64,000 bases of DNA from Sphingobacterium chungjuense (GTDB taxonomy: Bacteria > Bacteroidota > Bacteroidia > Sphingobacteriales > Sphingobacteriaceae): NCBI RefSeq assembly GCF_011316935.1, contig NZ_WLYS01000005.1, forward strand, positions 62,001 through 126,000, given 5' to 3'. Each line of letters opens with the position of its first letter. The first letter of the stretch is position 1. Under the pieces are notes generated by a model. That model was not told the origin of the DNA. It ran no database searches and worked only from the letters and a program-made list of their open reading frames with translations. Below are positions 30,356 to 40,682 of the stretch, in pieces. Both the position numbers and the translations under genes were made by a program.

Positions 30356-33139
30356 ATGGAGTACAATCATAAAGTCATTGAAAAGGGATGGCAAACTTTT
30401 TGGGCAGAAAACGGCACATTTCGCACGAGCGAATCTACCGATAAGCCAAAGTATTACGTGCTAGACATGTTTCCTTACCCATCAGGAGCGGGCCTGCACG
30501 TCGGTCATCCACTTGGATATATCGCCTCAGATATCTTTGCACGATTCAAAAGATTGAAAGGTTTCAACGTGCTTCATCCAATGGGTTATGACTCTTTTGG
30601 TTTGCCAGCAGAGCAATATGCTATCCAGACGGGACAGCATCCGGCGATCACGACGGAGGTGAATATTGATCGCTATCGCGAGCAATTGGACAACATCGGT
30701 TTCTCCTTTGATTGGTCGAGAGAAGTGCGCACCTCCGATCCAGCGTATTACAAATGGACGCAATGGATCTTCATGCAGTTATTTCATGCTTGGTACAACA
30801 AAGACGCGGATAAAGCAGAATCAATAGATACTTTAGTTGAGCGATTTCAACAAACAGGTAGCGAAGGAATTAATGCAGCTTGTGACGAGGATGTAAAAAC
30901 GTTCACCGCGCAAGAGTGGGCGGCCTTTATGCCGGAAGAACAATTGCAAGAATTACTTAAATACCGCTTAGCTTATCTGCGTGAAAGCACGGTAAATTGG
31001 TGTGCAGCCTTGGGTACTGTATTAGCAAATGATGAAGTGATCAATGGCGTTTCTGAGCGTGGCGGATATCCTGTCGAGCAGAAAAAAATGATGCAATGGT
31101 CGATGCGGATCACGGCGTACGCCGAACGTTTGTTGACCGGATTAGATACCGTGGATTGGCCAGAGCCTTTAGTAGAGATGCAGCGTAACTGGATTGGAAA
31201 ATCCATCGGCGCGACGGTGCGTTTTCCGCTGCCGCAATTAGATACCAATATTGAAGTATTTACCACGCGAGTGGATACCGTTTACGGGGTTAGTTTTGTG
31301 GTTCTGGCACCGGAGCATGAATTGGTCAGCACTCTGACTACAGACGAACAACGCGCTGCCGTTGAAGAATATATTGCGACCACTTCGAAGAAATCGGAGT
31401 TGGATCGTATGTCGGATGTAAAAGCAGTATCAGGTGTTTTCACAGGTGCTTACGCTAAGCATCCGCTGACTGGTCAGGATGTACAGATTTGGATCGCCGA
31501 TTACGTGTTAGCTGGATATGGTACCGGCGCGGTGATGGCCGTACCATCGGGCGATCAACGGGATTATTTATTTGCCAAGCATTTTGATTTACCTATTATC
31601 CCAATTTCAGATTCCCAAGACATTAGCGAAGCGGCCGACCCGAATAAAGACGGTCGTTACATCAATTCCGAAATCATCAATGGCTTGACGTATGAACAAG
31701 CCGTTCCGGCGGTAATCGATCAGTTGCAAGCGTTAGGATTGGGTAAAGGGAAAATCAATTACCGCATGCGCGATGCGATCTTCGGTCGTCAGCGTTACTG
31801 GGGCGAGCCAGTTCCGATCTATTTCAAAGATGGTTTGCCTTATTTGATTGATAAAGAAGAGCTGCCTTTGTTGCTTCCTGAAGTAGATAAATACTTGCCA
31901 ACCGAAACCGGCGAACCACCTTTAGGTCGTGCGCAAGATTGGAAATATCAAGGCAGCAATATGTACGAATTGAGTACGATGCCCGGTTGGGCAGGTTCGT
32001 CTTGGTATTGGTTTCGCTATATGGATCCTAAAAATCCAAATACATTTGCTTCTCGCGAAGCGGTGGATTACTGGAAATCGGTCGATTTATACATCGGTGG
32101 TTCGGAGCATGCTACCGGCCATTTATTATATTCCAGATTCTGGAACAAATTTTTGAAAGATTGGGGTTGTCAGGGAGAAGAGGAACCTTTCAAAAAACTG
32201 ATCAATCAGGGAATGATTCAGGGACGCTCCAACTTTGTGTATCGCGTGATGGACGCCGAAGGTAAAGGGACAAATCAATTCGTTTCCTACGGATTGAAAG
32301 GGGATTACCAAACGATGGCCCTGCATGTGGATGTCAATATCGTTTCCAATGACGTGTTGGATCTGGAGAAATTCAAAGCTTTCCGTCCGGATTTTGCTGA
32401 CGCCGAATTTATTTTGGAAGATGGCAAATATCATTGTGGCCATGAAGTGGAGAAAATGTCGAAATCTAAATTCAATGTGGTAAACCCTGATGATATCATC
32501 GAACAATACGGCGCAGATACCTTACGCTTATACGAAATGTTCTTAGGCCCATTAGAGCAATCAAAACCTTGGAATACGAATGGGATAGAAGGCGTCTATA
32601 AATTCCTTAAGAAGCTGTGGCGTTTGTTTCATGATGCGGAAGGTAATTTCCATATCTCTAATGAAGAACCAACAAAAGCAGAATACAAAGCGTTGCACAA
32701 GATTATCAAAAAGGTGGAAGATGATATCGAGCGATTCTCTTTTAATACCTCGGTATCTGCCTTTATGATCTGTGTGAATGAGTTGACAGATTTGAAATGT
32801 AACAAGATCAAAATTTTGCAGGACTTGGTGATTACCTTACAACCTTATGCGCCGCATATTGCAGAGGAATTATGGTGCTTAATGGGACAGCCTAAAGGAA
32901 CAATCTCTTATGCTTCTTATCCAGTATTCAATCCAGCATATTTGGTAGAATCGGAGTTTGCGTACCCAGTTTCTGTAAATGGAAAAACTCGTTTGAATTT
33001 GCCACTCGCATTGGATCTAGACCAGAAAGCGGTAGAGGAGATCGTGTTGGCTAATGAAGAGGTGCAGCGTTATATCGATGGTAAAGCGATTCGTAAGATC
33101 ATCTTTGTTAAAGGTAAGATTATCAATATTGTAGTGTAA
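30356..33139 (+). CDS. leuS: Leucyl-tRNA synthetase
   Basis: Charges tRNA-Leu. The 927-residue class I synthetase has the HIGH-type motif ([12 protein letters not shown], near residue 45), an inserted CP1 editing domain (about 230-420, with [12 protein letters not shown]), the [10 protein letters not shown] motif (KMSKS) at about 703 and an anticodon-binding C-terminus. Length is normal for Bacteroidota. It is divergent from ftsX and ends at a strong terminator. Confidence 0.98.
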   Translation: MEYNHKVIEKGWQTFWAENGTFRTSESTDKPKYYVLDMFPYPSGAGLHVGHPLGYIASDIFARFKRLKGFNVLHPMGYDSFGLPAEQYAIQTGQHPAITTEVNIDRYREQLDNIGFSFDWSREVRTSDPAYYKWTQWIFMQLFHAWYNKDADKAESIDTLVERFQQTGSEGINAACDEDVKTFTAQEWAAFMPEEQLQELLKYRLAYLRESTVNWCAALGTVLANDEVINGVSERGGYPVEQKKMMQWSMRITAYAERLLTGLDTVDWPEPLVEMQRNWIGKSIGATVRFPLPQLDTNIEVFTTRVDTVYGVSFVVLAPEHELVSTLTTDEQRAAVEEYIATTSKKSELDRMSDVKAVSGVFTGAYAKHPLTGQDVQIWIADYVLAGYGTGAVMAVPSGDQRDYLFAKHFDLPIIPISDSQDISEAADPNKDGRYINSEIINGLTYEQAVPAVIDQLQALGLGKGKINYRMRDAIFGRQRYWGEPVPIYFKDGLPYLIDKEELPLLLPEVDKYLPTETGEPPLGRAQDWKYQGSNMYELSTMPGWAGSSWYWFRYMDPKNPNTFASREAVDYWKSVDLYIGGSEHATGHLLYSRFWNKFLKDWGCQGEEEPFKKLINQGMIQGRSNFVYRVMDAEGKGTNQFVSYGLKGDYQTMALHVDVNIVSNDVLDLEKFKAFRPDFADAEFILEDGKYHCGHEVEKMSKSKFNVVNPDDIIEQYGADTLRLYEMFLGPLEQSKPWNTNGIEGVYKFLKKLWRLFHDAEGNFHISNEEPTKAEYKALHKIIKKVEDDIERFSFNTSVSAFMICVNELTDLKCNKIKILQDLVITLQPYAPHIAEELWCLMGQPKGTISYASYPVFNPAYLVESEFAYPVSVNGKTRLNLPLALDLDQKAVEEIVLANEEVQRYIDGKAIRKIIFVKGKIINIVV

Positions 33140-33160
33140 ACCAGCAGTAGCTTATTATGA

Positions 33161-33195
33161 AAGCGGCGCTGGAGTAGATCCAGCGCCGCTTTTTA
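33161..33195 (+). terminator. Intrinsic terminator after leuS
   Basis: A perfect 13-bp stem (33161-33173 with 33179-33191), 5-base loop, followed by a T run (33190-33194), 22 bases after the leuS stop codon. Confidence 0.85.
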
Positions 33196-33356
33196 TGGTT
33201 TTAGCCTTTATTACGCGTAGTTACGACAAGGTGATCTTCTCGTTCAGAATTTTGATGCTGTTTAAGCTTAAATGTGACGCGCGCAAAGTTGGTGACATAT
33301 AGAAGGTGAAGATTGGCAAATTCTTTTTTCCTACATTTCATATAGAATATCCTTAA

Positions 33357-34394
33357 CTAATCCGTTTCAGGTGCTTGCTCCAATATTCCTTTTAGATAAA
33401 TCTCTTGAATCAAAATCATAATAACCACTAAAATCGGTGTTGCAAATAGAATACCCCAAGCTCCCGATATACCCGCCATCAACAATTGGAAAAATAAAAC
33501 CAGTGCTGGCGGTAATGAAAGCATTTTCTTTCTAACGAAAGGTCCGAAAACACCAGATTCTAATAATTGTACTAACAAGAATAAACCAATAAGCCACAAT
33601 GCCATTTCAGGGCCATCCATCAGACCAATTAGTGCGGCAGGAATCAATGCCAATGTCGGCCCAATATTAGGAATAAATGTCAATGTACCGCCAATAATCG
33701 CTAATATCAACCACAATTCAGCACCGAGAATCAATGCACCAATCGCGGTTAATGTAAATACAAAAGCCATTTCCAACATCTGCGCTTTCAACCATACTTT
33801 GAGGTCATTTCCCATTTTGCTCAAGATATGATCTGCCTTAGGTTTATAATTATTGGGTACAAGCGCTACGATACCGTTCTTGTATTCTTTCGGAGAGATC
33901 ATCAAAAATAACCCCAGAAAAATGACCGCATACAAATCTCCAAAAAAGCCAAAAGTAGATTTAAACAATGAACCAGCATGTTGCATCACTTGGTCTCCGT
34001 TTTCTTCTAAAGACGGAGTAGCATCTTTTATTTTGTCGCCCCAACTCTGATCTTCTAAGTAAGATTCTACCGACTTTAGCGTCTTTGGAATACCTTCTTT
34101 AAATTGCTCGTATTGTTGAGCCATCGTATTACCGATCAGATACGTAACTCCCGAAATGAAACCAAATACCAAAAAAAATGCTAGCGTAAGCGTAACACCT
34201 TTATGCCAACCTGTCCAACCATGAATGCGATTGGAGATAGCTTGAAAAAAGATTGAAAGTAGAAGACCACCGAACAATAGAAGCAATATGCTAAATGTTT
34301 TCACGAATAGCGAAGCGAATAAAATAAACAACAAAACGACAAAGGAGATCAGCGAAGTTTTACGCATGATGGCTTTTTTTTCCGATTTTTCCAT
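33357..34394 (-). CDS. AI-2E family transporter (PerM-like)
   Basis: A 345-residue inner-membrane protein with seven to eight predicted helices, arranged as in the AI-2E/PerM exporter family: a first block of helices (about 12-90), a soluble middle (about 95-150) and a C-terminal set with the conserved GGTLTFIPNIGPTLALIPAALIGL motif. Members are reported to export AI-2 or to act as Na+/H+ antiporters; the substrate here is unknown. It lies alone between the ABC-F gene and leuS. Confidence 0.9.
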   Translation of the reverse strand: MEKSEKKAIMRKTSLISFVVLLFILFASLFVKTFSILLLLFGGLLLSIFFQAISNRIHGWTGWHKGVTLTLAFFLVFGFISGVTYLIGNTMAQQYEQFKEGIPKTLKSVESYLEDQSWGDKIKDATPSLEENGDQVMQHAGSLFKSTFGFFGDLYAVIFLGLFLMISPKEYKNGIVALVPNNYKPKADHILSKMGNDLKVWLKAQMLEMAFVFTLTAIGALILGAELWLILAIIGGTLTFIPNIGPTLALIPAALIGLMDGPEMALWLIGLFLLVQLLESGVFGPFVRKKMLSLPPALVLFFQLLMAGISGAWGILFATPILVVIMILIQEIYLKGILEQAPETD

Positions 34395-34477
34395 AATACC
34401 GTTACAACAATGGATACTGGAAAACGTTTTATCTTTTACTTATAAGGAAACTATTGGGCTTGATCTGTACTACAATA

Positions 34478-34504
34478 GAAAAAGACCGCGTGAAACGCGG
34501 TCTT
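34478..34504 (-). terminator. Intrinsic terminator after the ABC-F gene
   Basis: A perfect 10-bp stem (34482-34491 with 34495-34504) with a GAA loop; on the minus strand it is followed by a T run (34485-34479 region). It lies 50 bases after the ABC-F stop codon. Confidence 0.75.
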
Positions 34505-34553
34505 CAAAAGTTTATAAATATGAATGCTTGATAATCAGCGATCAGCGGTTTTA

Positions 34554-36467
34554 TTAACCTTCCAATTCCATAATCTCTTCGGCCAATTGCTCCCATCTTG
34601 TTTGCAATTGCTCCCAAGCTGCTTTAGAAGAATTATATTCTCGAGTAGCTGTTTTGAGCTTTTCGGCGTCTGAAAAGACCGCTTCCGTAGCTAACGCAGC
34701 TTCTAATTGATTGACCTCTTTTTCTGCTGTGGCGATCTGAGCTTCCAGCTGTGCGAGTTCTTTATTTTTCTTTTGCAGCTGCGCTTTCGAGTCGTCTGTC
34801 AGTACCGGCTTAGCTTTTTTCTCTGCTTTTGGTTTTTCTTCCTTTTTCTCCGCTGCAGCAGGTTTTGTTACCCGCTTGCTACTCCAAGCTTCGTATTCTT
34901 CGTACGTACCCGGATATTCTTTGATATCTTTTTCTTCGATATACCAGATTTTGTTGGCTACATGATCCAAGAAATAACGATCATGGGAAACCACGATCAG
35001 CGTACCTTCGTATTGTTGTAAAGCCTGAATCAAGATATTCACCGACGCCATATCCAAGTGGTTGGTGGGCTCATCGAGTACCAAGAAGTTCGCATCCGCG
35101 GTTAATGCTTTCGCTAACGCAACACGAGATTTCTCTCCTCCGGACAAGACTTTGATTTTCTTGAACACATCGTCTCCGGTAAATAGGAAACAGCCCAAAA
35201 TCGAACGGATTTCCGTTTCCGTATGTTTAGGAGCGAAGTTTTGAAGCTCTTGTAAAATAGAATTTTCCAAGTGCAAGGCTTCCAGTTGATGCTGCGCAAA
35301 GAAGGTTTGCGACACATTATGTCCTTTTACCGTCGTGCCTGTAAATTCAGAATCATCATCAGCCACAATGCGTAGCAAGGTAGATTTTCCTTTACCGTTG
35401 GCACCGATCAAAGCGATTTTATCACCCTTTTCGATTAAACCATCTGCATTGCGCAAGATTTCAATATTTGGGTAGCTTTTCGAAATGTTTTCTAAAGTCA
35501 CTACATGGCGACCAGAAGGTTTGGAAAACTTAAAGCTGAAGTTTACTTCTGGGTTATCGTCATCCACGTCCGAAATCTTCTCCATCCGATCCAATGCCTT
35601 GATACGTGATTGCACCATCTTGGCTTTCGATGCTTTCGAACGGAAACGCTCAATCAGTTTTTCTTCTTGCTTGATCTTCGCCTGCTGATTCTTAAACTGA
35701 TTGCCTTGTAGTTCTTCGCGCAGCGACTTTTCCTCCAAATAGAAAGAATAGTTACCCGCATACAAGGTCAATTTGCCTTTACGGGATTCTACCGTTTTGT
35801 TGATGATTTTATCGAGGAAATAGCGATCGTGAGAAACGATGATAATCGCGCCTTCGAATGAACCCAAATAATTCTCTAACCACTTGATAGAAGGTAAGTC
35901 CATGTGGTTGGTGGGCTCATCTAGTAGCAAGATATCAGGAGTTTGGAGTAGAATTCGGGCTAACATCACACGCATACGCCAACCTCCAGAGAAGGTGGCC
36001 AAAGGGCGCTTTTGCTCTTCTTCGGAGAAGCCCAAACCCGCCAAAATTTCGTTTGCACGAAACTCAATGTTGTACCCGTCTAGCGCTTCAAACTCCATTT
36101 GCTTGTCGCTCAATTTGTTCAGGATATCATCCGAATAGTCGGTTTCTAATTTCTGCAACAAATCTTCTATTTCTGCATGCAGCTGATTTTGGCGTTCAAA
36201 CGCTTCCATCGCCACCTGTACAATATTCTTTTCGGAATGGTAAGATAGCAAGTCCTGATTCAGGTAGCCGATCTTCAGATCTTTGGCCATGGATACCGTG
36301 CCTGATGTTGGCGTGTATTCACCTACGATAATCTTGAGTAAAGTAGATTTTCCTGTTCCATTAGCGCCAATAAGCCCTACTTTGTCGCCCGGTTTGATGT
36401 GCCAATTGGCATCATCGTACAAAGCCCGAGAGCCTATTTCAAAAGTTAAATTATTAATCGAGATCAT
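34554..36467 (-). CDS. ABC-F family ATPase
   Basis: A 637-residue soluble protein with two ABC ATPase domains and no membrane part, which places it in the ribosome-associated ABC-F group (translation factors such as EttA, Uup and antibiotic-resistance proteins). First domain Walker A GANGTGKST with LATFSGGWRMR and DEPTNHMDL; a charged linker (about 245-315); second domain GANGKGKST, VLSGGEKSR, DEPTNHLDM; and a C-terminal coiled coil rich in Lys and Glu (from about 530). The start used is the ATG at 36467 (MISINNLTF); the frame is open further upstream but that part overlaps the pyrD promoter region. Which ABC-F subtype it is remains unsure. Confidence 0.93.
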   Translation of the reverse strand: MISINNLTFEIGSRALYDDANWHIKPGDKVGLIGANGTGKSTLLKIIVGEYTPTSGTVSMAKDLKIGYLNQDLLSYHSEKNIVQVAMEAFERQNQLHAEIEDLLQKLETDYSDDILNKLSDKQMEFEALDGYNIEFRANEILAGLGFSEEEQKRPLATFSGGWRMRVMLARILLQTPDILLLDEPTNHMDLPSIKWLENYLGSFEGAIIIVSHDRYFLDKIINKTVESRKGKLTLYAGNYSFYLEEKSLREELQGNQFKNQQAKIKQEEKLIERFRSKASKAKMVQSRIKALDRMEKISDVDDDNPEVNFSFKFSKPSGRHVVTLENISKSYPNIEILRNADGLIEKGDKIALIGANGKGKSTLLRIVADDDSEFTGTTVKGHNVSQTFFAQHQLEALHLENSILQELQNFAPKHTETEIRSILGCFLFTGDDVFKKIKVLSGGEKSRVALAKALTADANFLVLDEPTNHLDMASVNILIQALQQYEGTLIVVSHDRYFLDHVANKIWYIEEKDIKEYPGTYEEYEAWSSKRVTKPAAAEKKEEKPKAEKKAKPVLTDDSKAQLQKKNKELAQLEAQIATAEKEVNQLEAALATEAVFSDAEKLKTATREYNSSKAAWEQLQTRWEQLAEEIMELEG

Positions 36468-36472
36468 TTCCG

Positions 36473-36480
36473 CAAAAGTA
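36473..36480 (-). promoter_or_regulatory. -7 element (TACTTTTG) of the ABC-F gene, next to the start codon
   Basis: A perfect TAnnTTTG match on the minus strand that ends only 5 bases before the ATG at 36467, so the message would be leaderless or have a leader of a few bases. Confidence 0.5.
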
Positions 36481-36503
36481 GTGAATATTTCTGCTTCTTT
36501 GGC

Positions 36504-36511
36504 TAAATTTG
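36504..36511 (+). promoter_or_regulatory. -7 element (TAAATTTG) of pyrD, next to the start codon
   Basis: A perfect TAnnTTTG match ending 7 bases before the pyrD ATG at 36519. With transcription starting about 4 bases after the element, the leader would be almost absent. Confidence 0.5.
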
Positions 36512-36518
36512 CCGTACT

Positions 36519-37547
36519 ATGTATAAACTTGTCAAACCATTGTTTTTTAAAATGGATCCGGAGTCGGCGCATCATTTGGTGACCGGCGGATTGACCAAAG
36601 TGTCTAAAATTTGGGGCTCAAAAGCAGTATTGAAAGCTTCTTATTCGCTAGAAGATCCTCGTCTGGAACGGGAAGTATTCGGTTTGAAGTTCAAAAATCC
36701 GGTCGGACTTGCTGCAGGATTTGATAAGAATGGATCGTATATAGAAGAGATGGCTTCTTTCGGATTTGGGTTTATCGAAATCGGAACCGTAACGCCAAAA
36801 CCACAACCTGGGAATGATAAGCCGCGCATGTTTCGCTTGATTCCTGATGGCGCACTCATCAATCGGATGGGTTTTAATAATCAAGGCGCTGATGTGGCGG
36901 CAGGTCGCTTAAAACATCTAAAAAATAAGGGCAACTTAATCATTGGTGGCAATATTGGTAAGAATAAAGTGACGCCAAACGAGCAAGCCGTAGACGATTA
37001 TCTATACTGTTTTCACTCATTATATAGTTATGTCGATTACTTTGTGGTGAATGTGAGTTCGCCCAATACACCAGGTTTAAGAGAATTGCAGGAGAAAGAA
37101 CCGCTGATGCATATCTTAAACACATTGCAAGCCGCTAACTCACAAAAGGATGTGGCTAAACCAATCTTACTAAAAATAGCTCCAGATCTAACTGATAGTC
37201 AATTGGATGATATTGTGGAGATTGTACAAGAAACAAAGATTGCCGGTGTCATAGCCACGAATACAACGATTTCACGTGAAGGATTGAAAAGTGATCCGCG
37301 ATTGGTACAAGAAGTAGGCGGTGTGAGCGGAAAACCACTGACCAAACGCTCGACAGAAGTGATCCGTTATTTGGTTCAAAAATCCAACGGAGCATTTCCT
37401 GTGATTGGTGTTGGCGGTATTCACTCGGCTGCTGATGCACTAGAAAAATTAGAAGCTGGTGCCGCCCTGATTCAATTGTATACGGGCTTTATCTACGAAG
37501 GTCCGGGTTTGGTGAGCAAAATTTGCAAAGCATTACTCAAAAAGTAA
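36519..37547 (+). CDS. pyrD: Dihydroorotate dehydrogenase (quinone), class 2
   Basis: Oxidises dihydroorotate to orotate in pyrimidine synthesis, passing electrons to quinone. The 342-residue FMN protein has the membrane-associating N-terminal helix ([18 protein letters not shown]), typical of class 2, then [15 protein letters not shown], the catalytic Ser in [13 protein letters not shown], and the C-terminal phosphate site [19 protein letters not shown]. It is followed 10 bases later by an HDAC-like gene. Confidence 0.97.
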   Translation: MYKLVKPLFFKMDPESAHHLVTGGLTKVSKIWGSKAVLKASYSLEDPRLEREVFGLKFKNPVGLAAGFDKNGSYIEEMASFGFGFIEIGTVTPKPQPGNDKPRMFRLIPDGALINRMGFNNQGADVAAGRLKHLKNKGNLIIGGNIGKNKVTPNEQAVDDYLYCFHSLYSYVDYFVVNVSSPNTPGLRELQEKEPLMHILNTLQAANSQKDVAKPILLKIAPDLTDSQLDDIVEIVQETKIAGVIATNTTISREGLKSDPRLVQEVGGVSGKPLTKRSTEVIRYLVQKSNGAFPVIGVGGIHSAADALEKLEAGAALIQLYTGFIYEGPGLVSKICKALLKK

Positions 37548-37557
37548 TTCATTCGCT

Positions 37558-38463
37558 GTGCTCAAAATCGCCTATCATCCAGCTTATGTCCATCCGGTGC
37601 CCGACAATCATCGGTTTCCGATGGCGAAGTACGAATTGATACCAGCGCAATTGATGCACGAAGGATTGGCTACTAAAGAAAACTTCTTTGAACCATTATT
37701 GGCAGATCGCGCCACGCTTTGCTTGGCACACGATTCCGAATATGTGGATCATTTGCTCCATCTTACCTTGGATGCCAAAATGATTCGCCGTATTGGCTTT
37801 GCCTTATCCCAATCCTTAATTATTCGCGAGCGATTGTTAGTCGACGGTACGATCAAAGCGTGTCATTACGCGCAGCAATACGGCGTGGCTTTCAATGCCG
37901 CCGGAGGTACGCACCACGCTGGGCGTGATTTCGGGGAAGGATTTTGTTTGCTCAATGATCAAGCGGTTGCCGCGGCGTATTTACTACATCAGAAGCTTGC
38001 GAATCGAATTTTGATCGTGGATCTGGATGTACATCAAGGAAATGGCACAGCACATATCTTTCGGGATCATCGGGATATTTTTACTTTCTCGATGCACGGA
38101 GAGAAGAATTATCCTTTCGTAAAAGAGCAATCGCATCACGATGTGGGATTGAATGATGGCATCGGTGACGCGGATTATCTCACGCAACTGTTGAACACAC
38201 TGAAGCCTGTTTTTGAAAAAGTAAAACCTGATTTCGTCTTTTATCAAGCTGGCGTAGATGTGTTGGCCACCGATAAGCTGGGCAAATTAGGATTGACAGC
38301 GGAAGGTTGTCGGCAACGCGATGAAATCGTATTCGATTTGTGCCGCAAATTTCAAGCTCCTGTACAAGTCAGCATGGGCGGCGGGTATTCCGAAGTTTTG
38401 CGTCATATTGTGGATGCTCACGTGAGCACGTATCGTACGGCGATTGACCTGTACAATTTATAA
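37558..38463 (+). CDS. Histone deacetylase-like amidohydrolase (class II HDAC superfamily)
   Basis: A 301-residue zinc hydrolase of the arginase/HDAC fold, which removes acetyl groups from amines or polyamines. It starts with GTG, since the family start (AYHPAYVHPVPDNHRFPM) begins here. The catalytic His pair lies in GGTHHAGRDFGEGF, the zinc ligands in DLDVHQGNGTA and YQAGVD, and the GGGYS loop follows. Bacterial members deacetylate acetylpolyamines or acetoin-like compounds; the actual substrate is unknown. It follows pyrD after 10 bases and probably shares its message. Confidence 0.92.
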   Translation: MLKIAYHPAYVHPVPDNHRFPMAKYELIPAQLMHEGLATKENFFEPLLADRATLCLAHDSEYVDHLLHLTLDAKMIRRIGFALSQSLIIRERLLVDGTIKACHYAQQYGVAFNAAGGTHHAGRDFGEGFCLLNDQAVAAAYLLHQKLANRILIVDLDVHQGNGTAHIFRDHRDIFTFSMHGEKNYPFVKEQSHHDVGLNDGIGDADYLTQLLNTLKPVFEKVKPDFVFYQAGVDVLATDKLGKLGLTAEGCRQRDEIVFDLCRKFQAPVQVSMGGGYSEVLRHIVDAHVSTYRTAIDLYNL

Positions 38464-38476
38464 CTATATTATTATT

Positions 38477-38484
38477 TAAATTTC
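38477..38484 (+). promoter_or_regulatory. Possible -7-like element (TAAATTTC) upstream of the NdpA-like gene
   Basis: One mismatch from TAnnTTTG, ending 7 bases before the ATG at 38492. Same tight spacing as at pyrD, but the sequence is AT-rich and chance is likely. Confidence 0.25.
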
Positions 38485-38491
38485 AATAAGC

Positions 38492-39547
38492 ATGTTTTTT
38501 CATCAGGACGCTACGTTCGAATCCTTATCTATACATCGCGTGGGCAATAAAGCCCGCGACGAATATTATGCCTTGTCAGAACAGCCGATTGACTTGAGTC
38601 AAGACGAGGTGTTGCCGGATTTGCTGATGCAATATTTTATGAAACCTTTTGCGAAAGTGAAAGAAGTGTATCGCTTCTTTCACCCGAACGAAGATTTGCA
38701 GCTCAATGAAGTCTATCATTTCGCGCATGCTTTTTTCGAGGGGAAAATGCCTTTTCATGAATTTTCGGAGCAAGTAACAAAGCATTTATACGAAGTATCT
38801 TCGCATCCCAATATTAAATCCGGTGAATTGTACGTGGTCGCGTTGAAGAATATACAAATGGAAGGCGAGGAGGGATCCGCTGTGGGGATTTTCAAATCGG
38901 AGAACAAAGAAACTTATCTGAAAGTGTTTCCTGATCAGGGCGGATTTGGACTGGAGTACGAACAAGAAGCCATCAACATCAATAAGCTGGATAAAGGTGT
39001 AGTGATCGTGAAAGCGGACGCCTGGGAAGGATACAAAGTATTGGTAACGGATCAAACTAATGGTTCAGACGCCGTGTATTGGAAAGATGATTTCTTGCAA
39101 TTGCGCGTACGCGACGACAACTTTCAGCAGACGGGTAACTTCCTCAAGGTGTACAAAAACTTTGTCAACGAAAAAATTGATGAAGTGTTTGAAATGGACA
39201 AAGCGGAGAAAGTAGATTTGCTCAACCGATCGATGAACTACTTCAAAGCGCACGATACTTTTGAAGAAGAAGAATTTTCCGGCGAAGTGTTGGGCAATGC
39301 CCAAGCGATCTCTTTGTTTAAGGAATACCGTGAGCAAGTAGGAGAGGAATTAGATATGCCATTCCAAACGAATTTCGATATTGCTGCTGGAGCGGTTAAA
39401 AAAATGGCTTCTGACTATAAATCAGTCGTTAAATTGGATAAAAACTTTCATATTTATATTCATGGAAAGCGAGATTACATCGAACGCGGATATGATGAGG
39501 ATCGTGGAATGAATTATTATAAATTGTATTTCGACAACGAGCAATAG
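38492..39547 (+). CDS. Nucleoid-associated protein (NA37/NdpA family)
   Basis: A 351-residue DNA-bound protein of the 37-kDa nucleoid-associated family. Family blocks visible include the N-terminal LSIHRVGNKARDE, the LKVFPDQGGFGLEYEQEAI region and a C-terminal HIYIHGKRDYIERGYDEDRGMNYYKLYF. Members associate with nucleoid and may bind to supercoiled DNA; the function is poorly defined. It lies between the HDAC-like gene and the DUF3810 gene, all on the same strand. Confidence 0.85.
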   Translation: MFFHQDATFESLSIHRVGNKARDEYYALSEQPIDLSQDEVLPDLLMQYFMKPFAKVKEVYRFFHPNEDLQLNEVYHFAHAFFEGKMPFHEFSEQVTKHLYEVSSHPNIKSGELYVVALKNIQMEGEEGSAVGIFKSENKETYLKVFPDQGGFGLEYEQEAININKLDKGVVIVKADAWEGYKVLVTDQTNGSDAVYWKDDFLQLRVRDDNFQQTGNFLKVYKNFVNEKIDEVFEMDKAEKVDLLNRSMNYFKAHDTFEEEEFSGEVLGNAQAISLFKEYREQVGEELDMPFQTNFDIAAGAVKKMASDYKSVVKLDKNFHIYIHGKRDYIERGYDEDRGMNYYKLYFDNEQ

Positions 39548-39550
39548 CTT

Positions 39551-40630
39551 ATGCGGTCAGCAGGATCAAAAAATAGGCTCTATTTTTGGGTAATAGGTGT
39601 TTGTATTGTATTAGGCATCGTCGGGTATGTATTCGTGCAAGATCCTGCTCGGGTAGAATGGCTTTACTCCAGAAACTTTTATCCGCTTTATAGCTATTTG
39701 CCGACTATCCTGTTTAGTTGGCTTCCATTCAGTCTAGGTGATCTCTTCTACACGTTCGCAATACTAGGGTTGCTGCTGCTAGTCGTCAGAGGAATTCGAT
39801 TCTTGATTCTCAAAAAATGGGAGCAAGCCGGCCGATCAGGGCTACAATTTGTTTGCACAATTTTATTGCTGCATCACTTCTTTTATATTAGTTGGGGACT
39901 GAACTATTACCGCCAACCTTTGGCAATGACCTATGCGTTGGATGTAGCAAATATCAGCACTGAAGATTATGAAATAGTATTAGATAGTCTGATTCGGCGA
40001 GCTAACGATTTGCGAAAACAGGTAGATGTATCTACTGTTGTTAGCGCTCGAAACATGCATCAACTGGAGCATGTGATGGCAATGGATACTACGTTCAACA
40101 CCATATTAAGTAAAAAGCATATCAATGCAAAGACTCCTGTATCGAACACTTTGGCCTCTTATTTTACAGTAAACGGTTATTTCAATCCCTTTACACATGA
40201 AGTGCAGGTCAATGAGCTAATTCCTTGGCCAAGTTTTCCATTCACGGTAGTGCATGAATTGTCTCATCAGATGGGAATTGGTTTTGAAGATGAATGTAAT
40301 TTTATAGCTTACCAAGTGCTATCCGAACATCCGAACCCATGGTATGCCTATAGTGCACATTATGCGGCCATTCAATCTTTGCTCCGGTCAATGCGCTATA
40401 CAAAGCCGCAACTGTTCGATACGTATTTTAGGAAATTGGATGCTGCAATCGTGCGCGATATGCAATCAGAACAAGATTTTTGGTCTAATTATAGCGGTCC
40501 GGTCAATTACATCTCTGGAATAGTATATAACCACTATTTGCAACACAATAATCAGCCTGAGGGTACGCAACGCTATGGCATGATGAATCGCTTGATCGTC
40601 GCTTGGTACAAGAAGGAGAACATCAAGTAA
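39551..40630 (+). CDS. DUF3810 membrane protein with a gluzincin-type HELSH site
   Basis: A 359-residue membrane protein with three N-terminal helices (about 12-30, 44-62, 70-90, plus a fourth near 100-115) and a C-terminal domain of about 250 residues. That domain holds a full zinc-peptidase motif, VVHELSHQMGIGFEDECNF: HExxH with a Glu 5-6 residues beyond, in a DUF3810 family of Bacteroidota. It is therefore a probable membrane-anchored metalloprotease facing the periplasm, of unknown substrate. It starts 3 bases after the nucleoid-associated gene, so it shares that message. Confidence 0.85.
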   Translation: MRSAGSKNRLYFWVIGVCIVLGIVGYVFVQDPARVEWLYSRNFYPLYSYLPTILFSWLPFSLGDLFYTFAILGLLLLVVRGIRFLILKKWEQAGRSGLQFVCTILLLHHFFYISWGLNYYRQPLAMTYALDVANISTEDYEIVLDSLIRRANDLRKQVDVSTVVSARNMHQLEHVMAMDTTFNTILSKKHINAKTPVSNTLASYFTVNGYFNPFTHEVQVNELIPWPSFPFTVVHELSHQMGIGFEDECNFIAYQVLSEHPNPWYAYSAHYAAIQSLLRSMRYTKPQLFDTYFRKLDAAIVRDMQSEQDFWSNYSGPVNYISGIVYNHYLQHNNQPEGTQRYGMMNRLIVAWYKKENIK

Positions 40631-40682
40631 TACCTTATGCAACCGGGAGCTAATTCACATCGCTAGTTTTTTGACATTGCTT

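Noticed and set aside
36468-36575. 36-codon upstream extension of the ABC-F gene
   Set aside because: Overlaps pyrD start and promoter elements; the canonical family start is MISINNLTF.
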